Below are positions 8,343 to 16,729 of a DNA stretch of 64,000 nt, piece after piece. The first letter of the stretch is position 1, and each line of letters starts with the position of its first letter. Origin of the DNA: Streptomyces tubercidicus (GTDB taxonomy: Bacteria > Actinomycetota > Actinomycetes > Streptomycetales > Streptomycetaceae). The notes beneath the pieces are model-generated. The model was not told the origin of the DNA and searched no databases. It was given only the letters and a program-made list of their open reading frames with translations. A program made the translations under genes and the position numbers. The stretch covers positions 5,456,001 to 5,520,000 of the forward strand of contig NZ_CP114205.1 of NCBI RefSeq assembly GCF_027497495.1. Direction: 5' to 3'.

Positions 8343-10493
8343 ATGAGTAATCTCCCGGAATCCCGGACCTCCCGGGTCAGCGTCCGGCTCATCGCGATTC
8401 AGATCCTGGTCTTCTCGCTGCTGCTCACGCTCGGCGGCCGGCTCTGGTATCTGCAGATCCGCAACGGCCAGGAGTACGCCACCGAGGCGAAGAACAACCA
8501 CGTCCAGCAGGTCATCGAGCCCGCCACCCGCGGCTCCATCCTCGACGCGCGCGGGGTGCCGCTGGCCGACAACCAGACCCGTCTGGTGGTGTCGGCGAGC
8601 CGTACCGAGCTGCTGAAGATGAAGGACGACGGCAAGGCCGTGCTCGGCCGGCTGGCCAAGGTGCTCGGCATGTCCGGCAAGGAGATCCGGAACAAGGTCC
8701 GGCTGTGCGACGCCAAGACGCCGCAGCCGTGCTGGAACGGCTCGCCCTACCAGCCGATCCCGATCACCGACGAGGCCACGACCCAGCAGGCCCTCCAGAT
8801 CCGCGAGCGCTCCGAGGACTTCCCCGGCATCAGCGCCGAGCCGACCGCCGTCCGCCGGTACGCGGCCCCGGGCAACGCCAACACCGCCCAGGTCCTCGGC
8901 TATCTCTCGCCGGTCACCGACCAGGAGATCAAGAAGGCCGAGCACAGCCGTTCGCCGCTGCTGCGCTCCGACCAGATCGGCCGGTCCGGTCTGGAGCGGA
9001 CGTACGACGACGCGCTGCGCGGCAAGGCCGCCGTCACCCGCTACGAGGTCGACAACCTCGGCCGGGTCATCGGCCAGGCGAAGAGCGAGAAGGGCCGGGC
9101 CGGCGCCAGCGTCGTCACCAGCATCGACGCCCGGGTGCAGGGCCTGGCGGAGAAGCAGCTGGACCAGGCCATGAAGGACGCCCGTAAGGAGCACGACAGG
9201 AACACGGGCACCAACTACAAGGCCGACTCGGGCGCCGTCGTCGTCATGGAGGCGAAGACCGGCCGGGTGGTGGCGATGGCCTCCAACCCCTCCTACGACC
9301 CCAACGCCTGGGTCGGCGGGATCTCGGGCAAAGACTACGGCCGCCTCACCGGCAAGGACTCCAACTACCCGCTGCTGAACCGCGCCATCCAGGGACAGGC
9401 CGCCCCCGGCTCGATCTTCAAGGTCATCTCGACCGCCGCCGCGGTCAACGCGGGCTATGACTTCAACGGCCACTACCCCTGCACCAGCTCGTACAGCATC
9501 GGCGGCCAGACCTTCAAGAACTTCGAGTCGCAGAGCCATGGCGCGATCAGCCTCGGCCGGGCGCTGGAGGTCTCCTGCGACACCGTCTTCTACCGGCTCT
9601 CGCACGACGAGTGGAAGAAGGACGGCGGGGACAAGCCGAAGAAGGAAGCCAAGAACTGGTTCTACAAGACGGCCCACCAGTTCGGCCTCGGCAGCGAGAC
9701 CGGAATCGACCTCCCGAACGAGGTCACCGGCCGGGTCCCCGACCGCAAGTGGAAGAACGCCTTCTGGAAGGCCAACAAGGCCGGCTGGTGCGAACAGGCC
9801 AAGGCCTGGCCCAAGAAGAAGGACTTCGGCACCAAGCTCGCCCGGGAGGGCTGCCTGGAGGGCATGAAGCTGCACGCCTACGACTCGATCAACTACGCCA
9901 TCGGGCAGGGCGACACCCTCGTCACCCCGATCCAGATGGCGACGATCTACGGGGCGATCAGCAACGGCGGCACGCTCTACAACCCGACCGTCGGCAAGGC
10001 CGTCGTCAGCCCCGACGGCAAGCACATCCAGCGGATCAAGCCCACCTCGCACGGCAAGCTGCCGGTCTCCCACAAGACCCTCGGGCAGATGGACGGCGCC
10101 CTCGCCGGTGTCGCCACCCGCGGTACCGCCGCCTGGCGGTTCGGCGGCTGGCCGCAGGACAAGATCCCGATGCACGCCAAGACCGGTACGGCCGAGGTCT
10201 ACGGCAAGCAGACCACCTCGTGGTTCGCGACGTACACCAAGGACTACACGATCGTCATGACGATCTCCCAGGGTGGTACGGGCTCCGGCGCCTCCGGCCC
10301 CGCCGTACGCAACATCTACAACGCCCTGTACGGAGTCGACGAAAAGGGCGGCATCAACCCCAAGGCCGCGCTGCTCCCGAGGCCGGAGGCCAAGCTGCCC
10401 AAGATCGAAAGTGATGGCGCCATCCGGTCCCAGCCCATCAAGCCGTATGCCCCGCCGTCGCCGTCGCCGTCCGCATCGGAGAGCCCACAGTGA
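8343..10493 (+). CDS. mrdA: Penicillin-binding protein 2, elongasome/spore-wall transpeptidase
   Basis: A 716-residue class B transpeptidase of the PBP2 (MrdA) family, longer than E. coli PBP2 (633). One membrane anchor lies at about residues 14-38, followed by the pedestal with ATRGSILDARG and the catalytic domain from ~290. Motifs: S357-I-F-K nucleophile in APGSIFK; S411-C-D, where most family members have SxN; K613-T-G in HAKTGTAEV. The C-terminus is Pro/Ser-rich. ATG 8343 was preferred to ATG 8325 because GGAG lies 12 bases upstream of it. The stop overlaps the rodA start (GTGA), so the two are translationally coupled. In S. coelicolor PBP2 of this cluster acts in spore-wall synthesis. 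Confidence 0.95.
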   Translation: MSNLPESRTSRVSVRLIAIQILVFSLLLTLGGRLWYLQIRNGQEYATEAKNNHVQQVIEPATRGSILDARGVPLADNQTRLVVSASRTELLKMKDDGKAVLGRLAKVLGMSGKEIRNKVRLCDAKTPQPCWNGSPYQPIPITDEATTQQALQIRERSEDFPGISAEPTAVRRYAAPGNANTAQVLGYLSPVTDQEIKKAEHSRSPLLRSDQIGRSGLERTYDDALRGKAAVTRYEVDNLGRVIGQAKSEKGRAGASVVTSIDARVQGLAEKQLDQAMKDARKEHDRNTGTNYKADSGAVVVMEAKTGRVVAMASNPSYDPNAWVGGISGKDYGRLTGKDSNYPLLNRAIQGQAAPGSIFKVISTAAAVNAGYDFNGHYPCTSSYSIGGQTFKNFESQSHGAISLGRALEVSCDTVFYRLSHDEWKKDGGDKPKKEAKNWFYKTAHQFGLGSETGIDLPNEVTGRVPDRKWKNAFWKANKAGWCEQAKAWPKKKDFGTKLAREGCLEGMKLHAYDSINYAIGQGDTLVTPIQMATIYGAISNGGTLYNPTVGKAVVSPDGKHIQRIKPTSHGKLPVSHKTLGQMDGALAGVATRGTAAWRFGGWPQDKIPMHAKTGTAEVYGKQTTSWFATYTKDYTIVMTISQGGTGSGASGPAVRNIYNALYGVDEKGGINPKAALLPRPEAKLPKIESDGAIRSQPIKPYAPPSPSPSASESPQ

Positions 10494-11704
10494 CGACCAG
10501 CCACACCTCCCGGGCGTTCTCGGTCCGGCGCTACACCCCTGAGCTCGGCACCTGGGGCAAGCTGACGGCGCGCGATTCGGTACTGCGCAAACTGGACTGG
10601 ATACTGCTGCTGTCGTGCCTGGTGCTGTCGCTGGTGGGCTCGCTGCTGGTCTTCTCCGCGACCCGTAACCGCACCGAGCTCAACCACGGTGACGAGTACT
10701 ACTACTTCCTGCACCATCTGCTGAACCTCGGCATCGGACTGGCGCTCGCCGGCGGCACGATCTGGCTCGGCCACCGCACGCTGCGCGGCGCCGTCCCGGT
10801 CCTCTACGCCCTCTCGGTCGTGCTGGCGCTGCTGGTGCTGACCCCGCTGGGCGCCACCATCAACGGCTCACGTTCCTGGCTGGCGATCCCCGGCGGCTTC
10901 TCCCTCCAGCCCGCCGAGTTCGCGAAGATCACCATCACGCTGGGCATGGCGATGATCCTGGCGTCCCGGGTCGACGCGGGGGACCGCCCGCACCCCGACC
11001 ACCGCACCGTCGTCCAGGCGCTCGCGCTGGCCGCCGTCCCCGTGGTCGTCATCATGCTGATGCCCGACCTCGGCTCGGTGATGGTGCTCGGCGCCGTCAT
11101 CCTCGGTGTGCTGCTCTCCTCGGGCGCCTCCAACCGCTGGATCCTGGGACTGGTCGGCACGGGCGTCGTCGGCTGTGTCGCGGTCTGGCAGCTCGGGCTG
11201 CTCGACGACTACCAGATCGCCCGCTTCGCCGCCTTCGCCAACCCGAGCCTCGACCCGGCCGGTGTCGGCTACAACACCAACCAGGCCCGGATCGCGATCG
11301 GCGGCGGCGGACTGACCGGATCCGGTCTCTTCCAGGGCAGCCAGACCACCGGCCAGTTCGTCCCCGAACAGCAGACGGACTTCATCTTCACCGTGGCCGG
11401 TGAGGAACTCGGCTTCCTGGGCGCGGGTTTGATCATCGTCCTGCTCGGCGTGGTCCTGTGGCGCGCCTGCCGGATCGCCCGCGAGTCCACCGAGCTCTAC
11501 GGCACGGTCGTGGCCGCCGGGATCATCGCGTGGTTCGCCTTCCAGGCCTTCGAGAACATCGGCATGACCCTCGGGATCATGCCCGTCACCGGCCTCCCGC
11601 TGCCGTTCGTCTCCTACGGCGGCACGTCCATGTTCGCGGTCTGGATCGCGATCGGGCTGCTCCAGTCGATCCGCGTACAGCGCCCGCTGTCCGCCTCCCG
11701 CTGA
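10490..11704 (+). CDS. rodA: SEDS-family peptidoglycan glycosyltransferase RodA/FtsW-like
   Basis: A 404-residue membrane enzyme with about ten hydrophobic helices that polymerises lipid II into glycan strands with its partner PBP2. SEDS signatures are present: GSRSWLAIPGGFSLQPAEFAK (about 124-144), the catalytic-loop region NTNQARIAIGGGGLTGSGLF (about 262-281), PEQQTDFIFTVAGEELGFLG and the C-terminal PVTGLPLPFVSYGGTSM. The first ~35 residues are cytoplasmic. GTG 10490 overlaps the PBP2 stop. This gene position corresponds to sfr in S. coelicolor, as I recall. Its stop is only seven bases from the stop of the opposing minus-strand gene. Confidence 0.95.
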   Translation: MTTSHTSRAFSVRRYTPELGTWGKLTARDSVLRKLDWILLLSCLVLSLVGSLLVFSATRNRTELNHGDEYYYFLHHLLNLGIGLALAGGTIWLGHRTLRGAVPVLYALSVVLALLVLTPLGATINGSRSWLAIPGGFSLQPAEFAKITITLGMAMILASRVDAGDRPHPDHRTVVQALALAAVPVVVIMLMPDLGSVMVLGAVILGVLLSSGASNRWILGLVGTGVVGCVAVWQLGLLDDYQIARFAAFANPSLDPAGVGYNTNQARIAIGGGGLTGSGLFQGSQTTGQFVPEQQTDFIFTVAGEELGFLGAGLIIVLLGVVLWRACRIARESTELYGTVVAAGIIAWFAFQAFENIGMTLGIMPVTGLPLPFVSYGGTSMFAVWIAIGLLQSIRVQRPLSASR

Positions 11705-11711
11705 CGCCGCG

Positions 11712-12158
11712 TCAGTGCTTGAGGTGCAGTTCGAACCAGAGCGAAGTGGAGCGCGGCCGGCCCCCGAAGGGCGTCGTGCCCCAGTCGTCGGAGAGCCGGC
11801 CGGTCAGCAGCAGCCCGTGATCGGTGTCCAGCTCACCGGCGGCCGGGGCCGGCCGGGGAATCCGGGCCGGGGCCTCGTCGTGCACGCTGATCCGCAGGCC
11901 GTGTCCGGCGGTCAGCAGCCGCAGCAGGATGTCCGCGGACCGCGGCGTGCGCAGATGGGCGCTGGTCACCGCCTCCGAGGTGAGCAGCACCGCGGTGTCG
12001 GTCAGCGAGGCGAGCGGGGTGCGGCGCAACACCGCGCGGACGAAGTCGCGGGCGGCCTTCGGGGCGGTGGCAAGGCTCGGCGTGGACAGGAGATGCGGGC
12101 GGGCGCCTGCCGAGACGCGGATGGGTGTCCGGGTGACGGGTGCGGTCTGGGGGTGCAC
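11712..12158 (-). CDS. Degenerate RsbW/SpoIIAB-like ATP-binding-domain protein
   Basis: A 148-residue protein with the layout of the HATPase_c domain used by streptomycete anti-sigma-factor-like kinases: KAARDFVRAVL, then TAVLLTSEAVTSAH (N-box region), LRISVHDEAP (DxG-like region), HGLLLTGRLSDDWG and a final STSLWFELHL. The N-box asparagine that normally coordinates Mg-ATP (SELVTNAVRH in paralogues, such as the gene at 61678) is serine here, and the glycine-rich lid is short, so ATP binding is doubtful. GTG 12158 was chosen because GGAGGGAG lies just upstream; the frame stays open to 12257. It converges on rodA with only seven bases between stops. Function unknown; a regulatory binding partner is plausible. 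Confidence 0.7.
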   Translation of the reverse strand: MHPQTAPVTRTPIRVSAGARPHLLSTPSLATAPKAARDFVRAVLRRTPLASLTDTAVLLTSEAVTSAHLRTPRSADILLRLLTAGHGLRISVHDEAPARIPRPAPAAGELDTDHGLLLTGRLSDDWGTTPFGGRPRSTSLWFELHLKH

Positions 12159-12327
12159 GGGAGTCTCCCTCCCCGAAGGGGTCGAGTGTGCGCCGCTTGC
12201 CACTCTGCGTGGCGGGCTCGTCACACACCGTAAGTCACGGTGTGCGGCGCGTGCCACCCGCTCCGGCGGATTCCGGCCTCGGGGCAGCTCGCCGGTCCGG
12301 CAGGTGGTCCCGGCCGCGGTGGCTGGC

Positions 12328-12333
12328 TAGATT
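12328..12333 (+). promoter_or_regulatory. Candidate -10 element for the CYTH-CHAD gene
   Basis: TAGATT ends six bases before the ATG at 12340, placing the predicted transcription start at the start codon (leaderless message). The -35 region is weak. Confidence 0.45.
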
Positions 12334-12339
12334 CGATAC

Positions 12340-14037
12340 ATGGCGGACACCGTGCGGGAAATCGAGCGGAAGTACGAGGCCGACGACGACACCCGGCTCC
12401 CCGACCTGGCCGGAGTCGACCGGGTCGCCACCGTGGTCGAGGCGGGCACCGAGGATCTTGACGCCGTCTACTACGACACCTCCGGCGGGCGCCTCGCCGC
12501 CGACGGCATCACGCTGCGCAGGCGCACCGGCGGCAAGGACGCGGGCTGGCATCTGAAACTGCCGGTCGCCCCGGGGGTGCGGGACGAGGTGCGGGCCCCG
12601 CTGTCCGATACGCCGCCCGCGGAGCTGACCGCGCTCGTACGGTCCCGGGTGCTGGACGGGGAGCTGATCGCCCTCGTACGGCTGCGGACGCGGCGCACGG
12701 TCCGGGTGCTGCAGGACGCCGCGGGCACACCGCTCGCGGAGGTGGCCGAGGACGTGGTGTCGGCGCACCGGCCGGACGGGGCCGCGGGCGCCGGGAAGAC
12801 GGGAGCCGGGCCCGCCGAGGCCCACTGGCGCGAGATCGAGGTGGAGCTGCTCGGGGACGACGGTGCCGGGCTGCTGGACGAGGTCGGCCGGGTGCTGGCC
12901 GCGGCGGGGGTGCGTCCCGCCTCCGCGGCCTCGAAGCTGGAGCGGGCGCTGGCCGAGACGGGGTGGGGGCGTGGCGACGCGTCGCCCCTCACCCGGTCGG
13001 GTGAGCGAGGCGCGCACGGCTCCGGTGAGGCGGCGGGGAAGGCGAAGTCCGAGGCCAAGGGCAAGGTGAAGGCGAAGTCCGGGGCCAAGTCCAAGTCCAA
13101 GAGCAAGGGCAAAGGCAAGGGCAAGGGGGCCGGGAAGGGCGGGAAGCAGGAGCCGACCGCCGGAGATGTCGTCCTGAGCTATGCCCGTGAGCAGGTGCGG
13201 GTGATCATCGAGCTGGACCCCGCGGTACGGCGGGATCTGCCCGACGCGGTGCACCGGATGCGGGTCGCCACCCGGCGGCTGCGCAGCGCCTTCCGCTCGT
13301 ACACCAAGGTGCTCGACCGGGCCGCCACCCGGCCCATCGGTATCGAACTCCAGTGGCTGGCCGCGGAGTTGGGCGTGGAGCGGGACCGTGAGGTGCTGAC
13401 CGCGCGGCTGCGGGCGGCGATGGCCGAGGTGCCCGGGACGCTACGGCTCGGCCCGGTGGACGCCCGGCTGCGCATCTGGTCCGAGAGGCGCCGGGTCGCC
13501 GCACGGGACCAGGTGCTCGCCGTCCTGGACGGGCCGCGCTACCTCTCCCTGCTGAAGACCCTGCACGCCTTCCTGGCGGAGCCGCCGCTGCGCAAGGCCG
13601 CCGACCGGCCGGCGCCCAAGGTGGTGGCCAAGGCCGTGCTCAAGGACTACGCGCGGCTGGCCGGCCGTGTGGAGGCCGCGCTGGAGGCGCCGGCCGGGCA
13701 GGAGCGGGACGAGGCGCTGCACGGCGCCCGCAAGGCGGCCAAGCGCACCCGGTACGCGGCGGAGGCGGCCCGCCCGGCGCTCGGCGGGGCGGCGAAGAAG
13801 TTCGCCAAGCGGACCAAGCGGGTGCAGCAGCTGCTGGGCGACCACCAGGACAGCGTGGTGGCGCGCGGCACCCTGCGCGAGCTGGCGACCCAGGCACAGC
13901 GCGCCGGTGAGGGCGGCTTCACCTTCGGCCTGCTGTACGGGCGCGAGGAGGCACTGGCGGCGGACCGGGAGCGGGCGCTGCCGGACGTGTGGAAGAAGGC
14001 GTCCCGCCGCAAGCACCGGGCGGCACTCCGGCCGTGA
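12340..14037 (+). CDS. CYTH-CHAD domain protein (polyphosphate/triphosphate-related)
   Basis: A 565-residue fusion. Residues 1-210 are a CYTH (triphosphate tunnel) domain starting REIERKYEAD, with the ExExK signature, LRRRTGGKDAGWHLKLP and paired Arg/Glu strands. Residues ~225-265 are a linker made almost only of Lys, Gly, Ser and Ala. Residues ~270-565 are a CHAD domain with repeated helical histidine/arginine motifs: VHRMRVATRRLRSAFR, HGARKAAKRTRYAAEA, LLGDHQDSVVARG. CYTH enzymes hydrolyse triphosphate or polyphosphate and CHAD domains bind polyphosphate (established for the families), so this is probably a polyphosphate-binding phosphohydrolase in the cytoplasm. The lysine-rich linker could itself bind polyanions (inference). 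It is probably transcribed from its own promoter. Confidence 0.88.
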   Translation: MADTVREIERKYEADDDTRLPDLAGVDRVATVVEAGTEDLDAVYYDTSGGRLAADGITLRRRTGGKDAGWHLKLPVAPGVRDEVRAPLSDTPPAELTALVRSRVLDGELIALVRLRTRRTVRVLQDAAGTPLAEVAEDVVSAHRPDGAAGAGKTGAGPAEAHWREIEVELLGDDGAGLLDEVGRVLAAAGVRPASAASKLERALAETGWGRGDASPLTRSGERGAHGSGEAAGKAKSEAKGKVKAKSGAKSKSKSKGKGKGKGAGKGGKQEPTAGDVVLSYAREQVRVIIELDPAVRRDLPDAVHRMRVATRRLRSAFRSYTKVLDRAATRPIGIELQWLAAELGVERDREVLTARLRAAMAEVPGTLRLGPVDARLRIWSERRRVAARDQVLAVLDGPRYLSLLKTLHAFLAEPPLRKAADRPAPKVVAKAVLKDYARLAGRVEAALEAPAGQERDEALHGARKAAKRTRYAAEAARPALGGAAKKFAKRTKRVQQLLGDHQDSVVARGTLRELATQAQRAGEGGFTFGLLYGREEALAADRERALPDVWKKASRRKHRAALRP

Positions 14038-14125
14038 CCTGGACCGGAGCCGAGGCGTCAAGGCTCCGCGCCGAGCACGTTAGGCTTGAGGGTCACCCCT
14101 GCCCCGCTGATGAAAGATCACCACG

Positions 14126-16048
14126 ATGCCTGTCGAGTCGGTCTTCCCGCGCCTGGAGGCCCTGCTCCCGCATGTGCAGAAGCCCATTCAGTACGTCGGC
14201 GGTGAGCTGAACTCCACCGTCAAGGACTGGGACTCCTGCGATGTGCGGTGGTCGCTCATGTACCCGGACGCCTACGAGGTCGGTCTGCCCAACCAGGGCG
14301 TCATGATCCTTTACGAGGTCCTCAACGAGCGCGAGGGTGTGCTGGCCGAGCGCACGTACAGCGTGTGGCCGGACCTCGAAGCGCTGATGCGGGAGCACCA
14401 GGTCCCGCAGTTCACGGTCGACGCGCACCGCCCCGTCGGCGCCTTCGACGTGCTCGGTGTCTCCTTCTCGACCGAGCTGGGGTACACCAACCTCCTGACC
14501 GCCCTGGACCTCGCCGGCATCCCGATGGAGTCCAAGGACCGTACGGAGGACCACCCGATCATCCTCGCGGGCGGCCACGCGGCCTTCAACCCCGAGCCGA
14601 TCGCGGACTTCCTGGACTGCGCGGTGGTGGGTGACGGCGAGCAGGCGGTGCTGGAGATCACCGAGATCATCCGCGCCTGGAAGGCCGAGGACCGGCCCGG
14701 CGGCCGCGACGAGCTGCTCTTCCGCCTCGCGAAGACCGGCAGCGTCTATGTCCCCAAGTTCTACGACGTGGAGTATCTGGCCGACGGGCGGATCTCCCGC
14801 GTCGTACCGAACCGCTCCGGCGTCCCGTGGCGGGTGTCCAAGCACACCGTCATGGACCTCGACGAGTGGCCCTACCCCAAGCAGCCGCTCGTCCCCCTGG
14901 CCGAGACCGTCCATGAGCGGATGTCGGTCGAGATCTTCCGTGGCTGCACCCGCGGCTGCCGTTTCTGCCAGGCCGGCATGATCACGCGCCCCGTACGGGA
15001 GCGAAGCATCACCGGCATCGGCGACATGGTGGACAAGGGCCTGAAGGCCACGGGATTCGAGGAGGTCGGCCTGTTGTCGCTGTCCTCCGCGGACCACACC
15101 GAGATCGGCGATATCGCGAAGGGGCTCGCCGACCGGTACGAGGAAGACAAGATCGGCCTGTCGCTCCCGTCGACCCGGGTCGACGCCTTCAACGTCGATC
15201 TTGCCAACGAGCTGACGCGCAACGGCCGTCGCTCGGGTCTGACCTTCGCGCCCGAGGGCGGCTCGGAGCGGATGCGCAAGGTCATCAACAAGATGGTCTC
15301 CGAAGAAGACCTGATCCGGACCGTCTCCACGGCCTACGGCAACGGCTGGCGGCAGGTGAAGCTCTACTTCATGTGCGGTCTGCCGACCGAGACCGACGAG
15401 GACGTGCTCCAGATCGGCGACATGGCCGTCAGGGTCATCGCCGAGGGCCGCAAGGTCTCCGGGCAGAACGACATCCGCTGCACGGTCTCCATCGGCGGCT
15501 TCGTCCCCAAGCCGCACACCCCGTTCCAGTGGGCGCCGCAGCTGTCGGCGGAGGAGACGGACGCCCGGCTCGAAAAGCTCCGGGACAAGATCCGCGGCGA
15601 CAAGAAGTACGGCCGCTCGATCGGCTTCCGCTACCACGACGGCAAGCCCGGCATCGTCGAGGGCCTGCTCTCGCGCGGCGACCGCCGCGTCGGCTCGGTC
15701 ATCCGCGCCGTCTACGAGGGCGGCGGCCGCTTCGACGGCTGGCGTGAGCACTTCTCCTACGACCGCTGGATGAAGGCCGCCGAGGAGACGCTGCCCGCCT
15801 TCGGCGTGGACGTCGCCTGGTACACCACCCGTGAGCGGGAGTACGAAGAGGTGCTCCCCTGGGACCACCTGGACTCCGGTCTCGACAAGGACTGGCTCTG
15901 GGAGGACTGGCAGGACGCGCTCGACGAGACCGAGGTCGAGGACTGCCGCTGGACCCCGTGCTTCGACTGCGGCGTCTGCCCCCAGATGGACACCGAGATC
16001 CAGATCGGCCCGACGGGCAAGAAGCTGCTGCCGCTGATGGTGAAGTAG
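14126..16048 (+). CDS. Radical SAM protein of the TIGR03960 type (B12-binding-like)
   Basis: A 640-residue protein. Residues 1-250 form a B12-binding-like Rossmann region (DVRWSLMYPDAYEVGLPNQG, DVLGVSFSTELGYTNLL, ILAGGHAAFNPEP). Then comes a radical SAM core with the cluster motif C274-x3-C278-x2-C281 (GCTRGCRFCQAG), APEGGSERMRKVINK and YFMCGLPTE. The C-terminus adds CFDCGVC, a likely extra metal site. The family occurs next to, or fused with, DUF2344 proteins and often next to RNase E/G and L21 genes, as here. Its substrate is unknown; an RNA- or ribosome-linked modification is a guess from context. In this window the DUF2344 partner is a separate gene 1.8 kb downstream, and two other genes lie between. 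Confidence 0.9.
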   Translation: MPVESVFPRLEALLPHVQKPIQYVGGELNSTVKDWDSCDVRWSLMYPDAYEVGLPNQGVMILYEVLNEREGVLAERTYSVWPDLEALMREHQVPQFTVDAHRPVGAFDVLGVSFSTELGYTNLLTALDLAGIPMESKDRTEDHPIILAGGHAAFNPEPIADFLDCAVVGDGEQAVLEITEIIRAWKAEDRPGGRDELLFRLAKTGSVYVPKFYDVEYLADGRISRVVPNRSGVPWRVSKHTVMDLDEWPYPKQPLVPLAETVHERMSVEIFRGCTRGCRFCQAGMITRPVRERSITGIGDMVDKGLKATGFEEVGLLSLSSADHTEIGDIAKGLADRYEEDKIGLSLPSTRVDAFNVDLANELTRNGRRSGLTFAPEGGSERMRKVINKMVSEEDLIRTVSTAYGNGWRQVKLYFMCGLPTETDEDVLQIGDMAVRVIAEGRKVSGQNDIRCTVSIGGFVPKPHTPFQWAPQLSAEETDARLEKLRDKIRGDKKYGRSIGFRYHDGKPGIVEGLLSRGDRRVGSVIRAVYEGGGRFDGWREHFSYDRWMKAAEETLPAFGVDVAWYTTREREYEEVLPWDHLDSGLDKDWLWEDWQDALDETEVEDCRWTPCFDCGVCPQMDTEIQIGPTGKKLLPLMVK

Positions 16049-16067
16049 CGCTTCCCGTATGCCACTT

Positions 16068-16103
16068 CGGCCCGGCCCCCGCCCCGTGCGGGTGGCCGGG
16101 CCG
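16068..16103 (+). terminator. Hairpin after the radical SAM gene
   Basis: CGGCCCGGCC (16068-16077) pairs perfectly with GGCCGGGCCG (16094-16103). It sits 20 bases after the stop and suggests that the radical SAM transcript ends, or is attenuated, before the acetyltransferase gene. Confidence 0.6.
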
Positions 16104-16128
16104 TGGCGTGCTGCCGCACAATGAGGCG

Positions 16129-16689
16129 ATGTCGCCACAGCTCATCGCCCCCACCGTCGCCGTCCGCGCCTCCTTCCTCGCCGCGATGGACGAGTTCCTG
16201 GCCGACGGCGCGGACTTGGTCCCGTACTCCACCATGGCCCACGAGCTGCGGACCTGGCGCGGTCACTGGGCGGCCGAGGACGGCTTCGCGGAGTACGTCC
16301 GCACGGTCGGCGGGGTCGTGGACCACGAACGCGCCGACGGCGTGGTCCCGCTGAGCACCCGTTGGTGGGTGGACGGCGACACCTACCTGGGGCGCGTCGC
16401 CTTCCGCCACCGGCTCACCCCGTCCCTCCTCACCTGGGGCGGCCATATCGGCTACGGCGTACGTCCCGGCGCCCGCCGCCGCGGCCACGCCACCGGGATG
16501 CTGCGCGCCGCCCTGCCGGTCGCCCATCACGAGCTGGGCATCGACCCGGTGCTGGTCACCTGCGATGACACCAACACCGCCTCACGTAAGGTCATCGAGG
16601 CCTGCGGCGGGATCTTCGAGAACCAGCGGGACGACAAGCTGCGCTACTGGTTCCACCGGCCCGCGGCCACCGCCGGGCAGCAGCCGTAA
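16129..16689 (+). CDS. GNAT-family N-acetyltransferase
   Basis: A 186-residue acetyltransferase with a clear acetyl-CoA-binding motif A, GYGVRPGARRRGHATGMLR (about residues 106-124), and the motif-B region NTASRKVIEACGGIFEN. WWVDGDTYLGRVAFRHRL matches the preceding beta strands. It belongs to the broad GNAT group that acetylates amines on small molecules or proteins; the substrate cannot be read from the sequence. ATG 16129 was chosen: it starts after the preceding terminator, and the frame upstream overlaps the radical SAM gene. CACAAT six bases before the start may be a -10 of a leaderless transcript. It separates the two members of the radical SAM/DUF2344 pair. Confidence 0.85.
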   Translation: MSPQLIAPTVAVRASFLAAMDEFLADGADLVPYSTMAHELRTWRGHWAAEDGFAEYVRTVGGVVDHERADGVVPLSTRWWVDGDTYLGRVAFRHRLTPSLLTWGGHIGYGVRPGARRRGHATGMLRAALPVAHHELGIDPVLVTCDDTNTASRKVIEACGGIFENQRDDKLRYWFHRPAATAGQQP

Positions 16690-16729
16690 CGGCGCATCTG
16701 ACGTACCGAAGCACAAGGGGGAGGGCCAT

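Noticed and set aside
6621..10175. 1184-codon minus-strand frame opposite mreC-mreD-pbp2
   Set aside because: Low-complexity Gly/Ala/Asp/Val shadow of well-supported genes on the plus strand.
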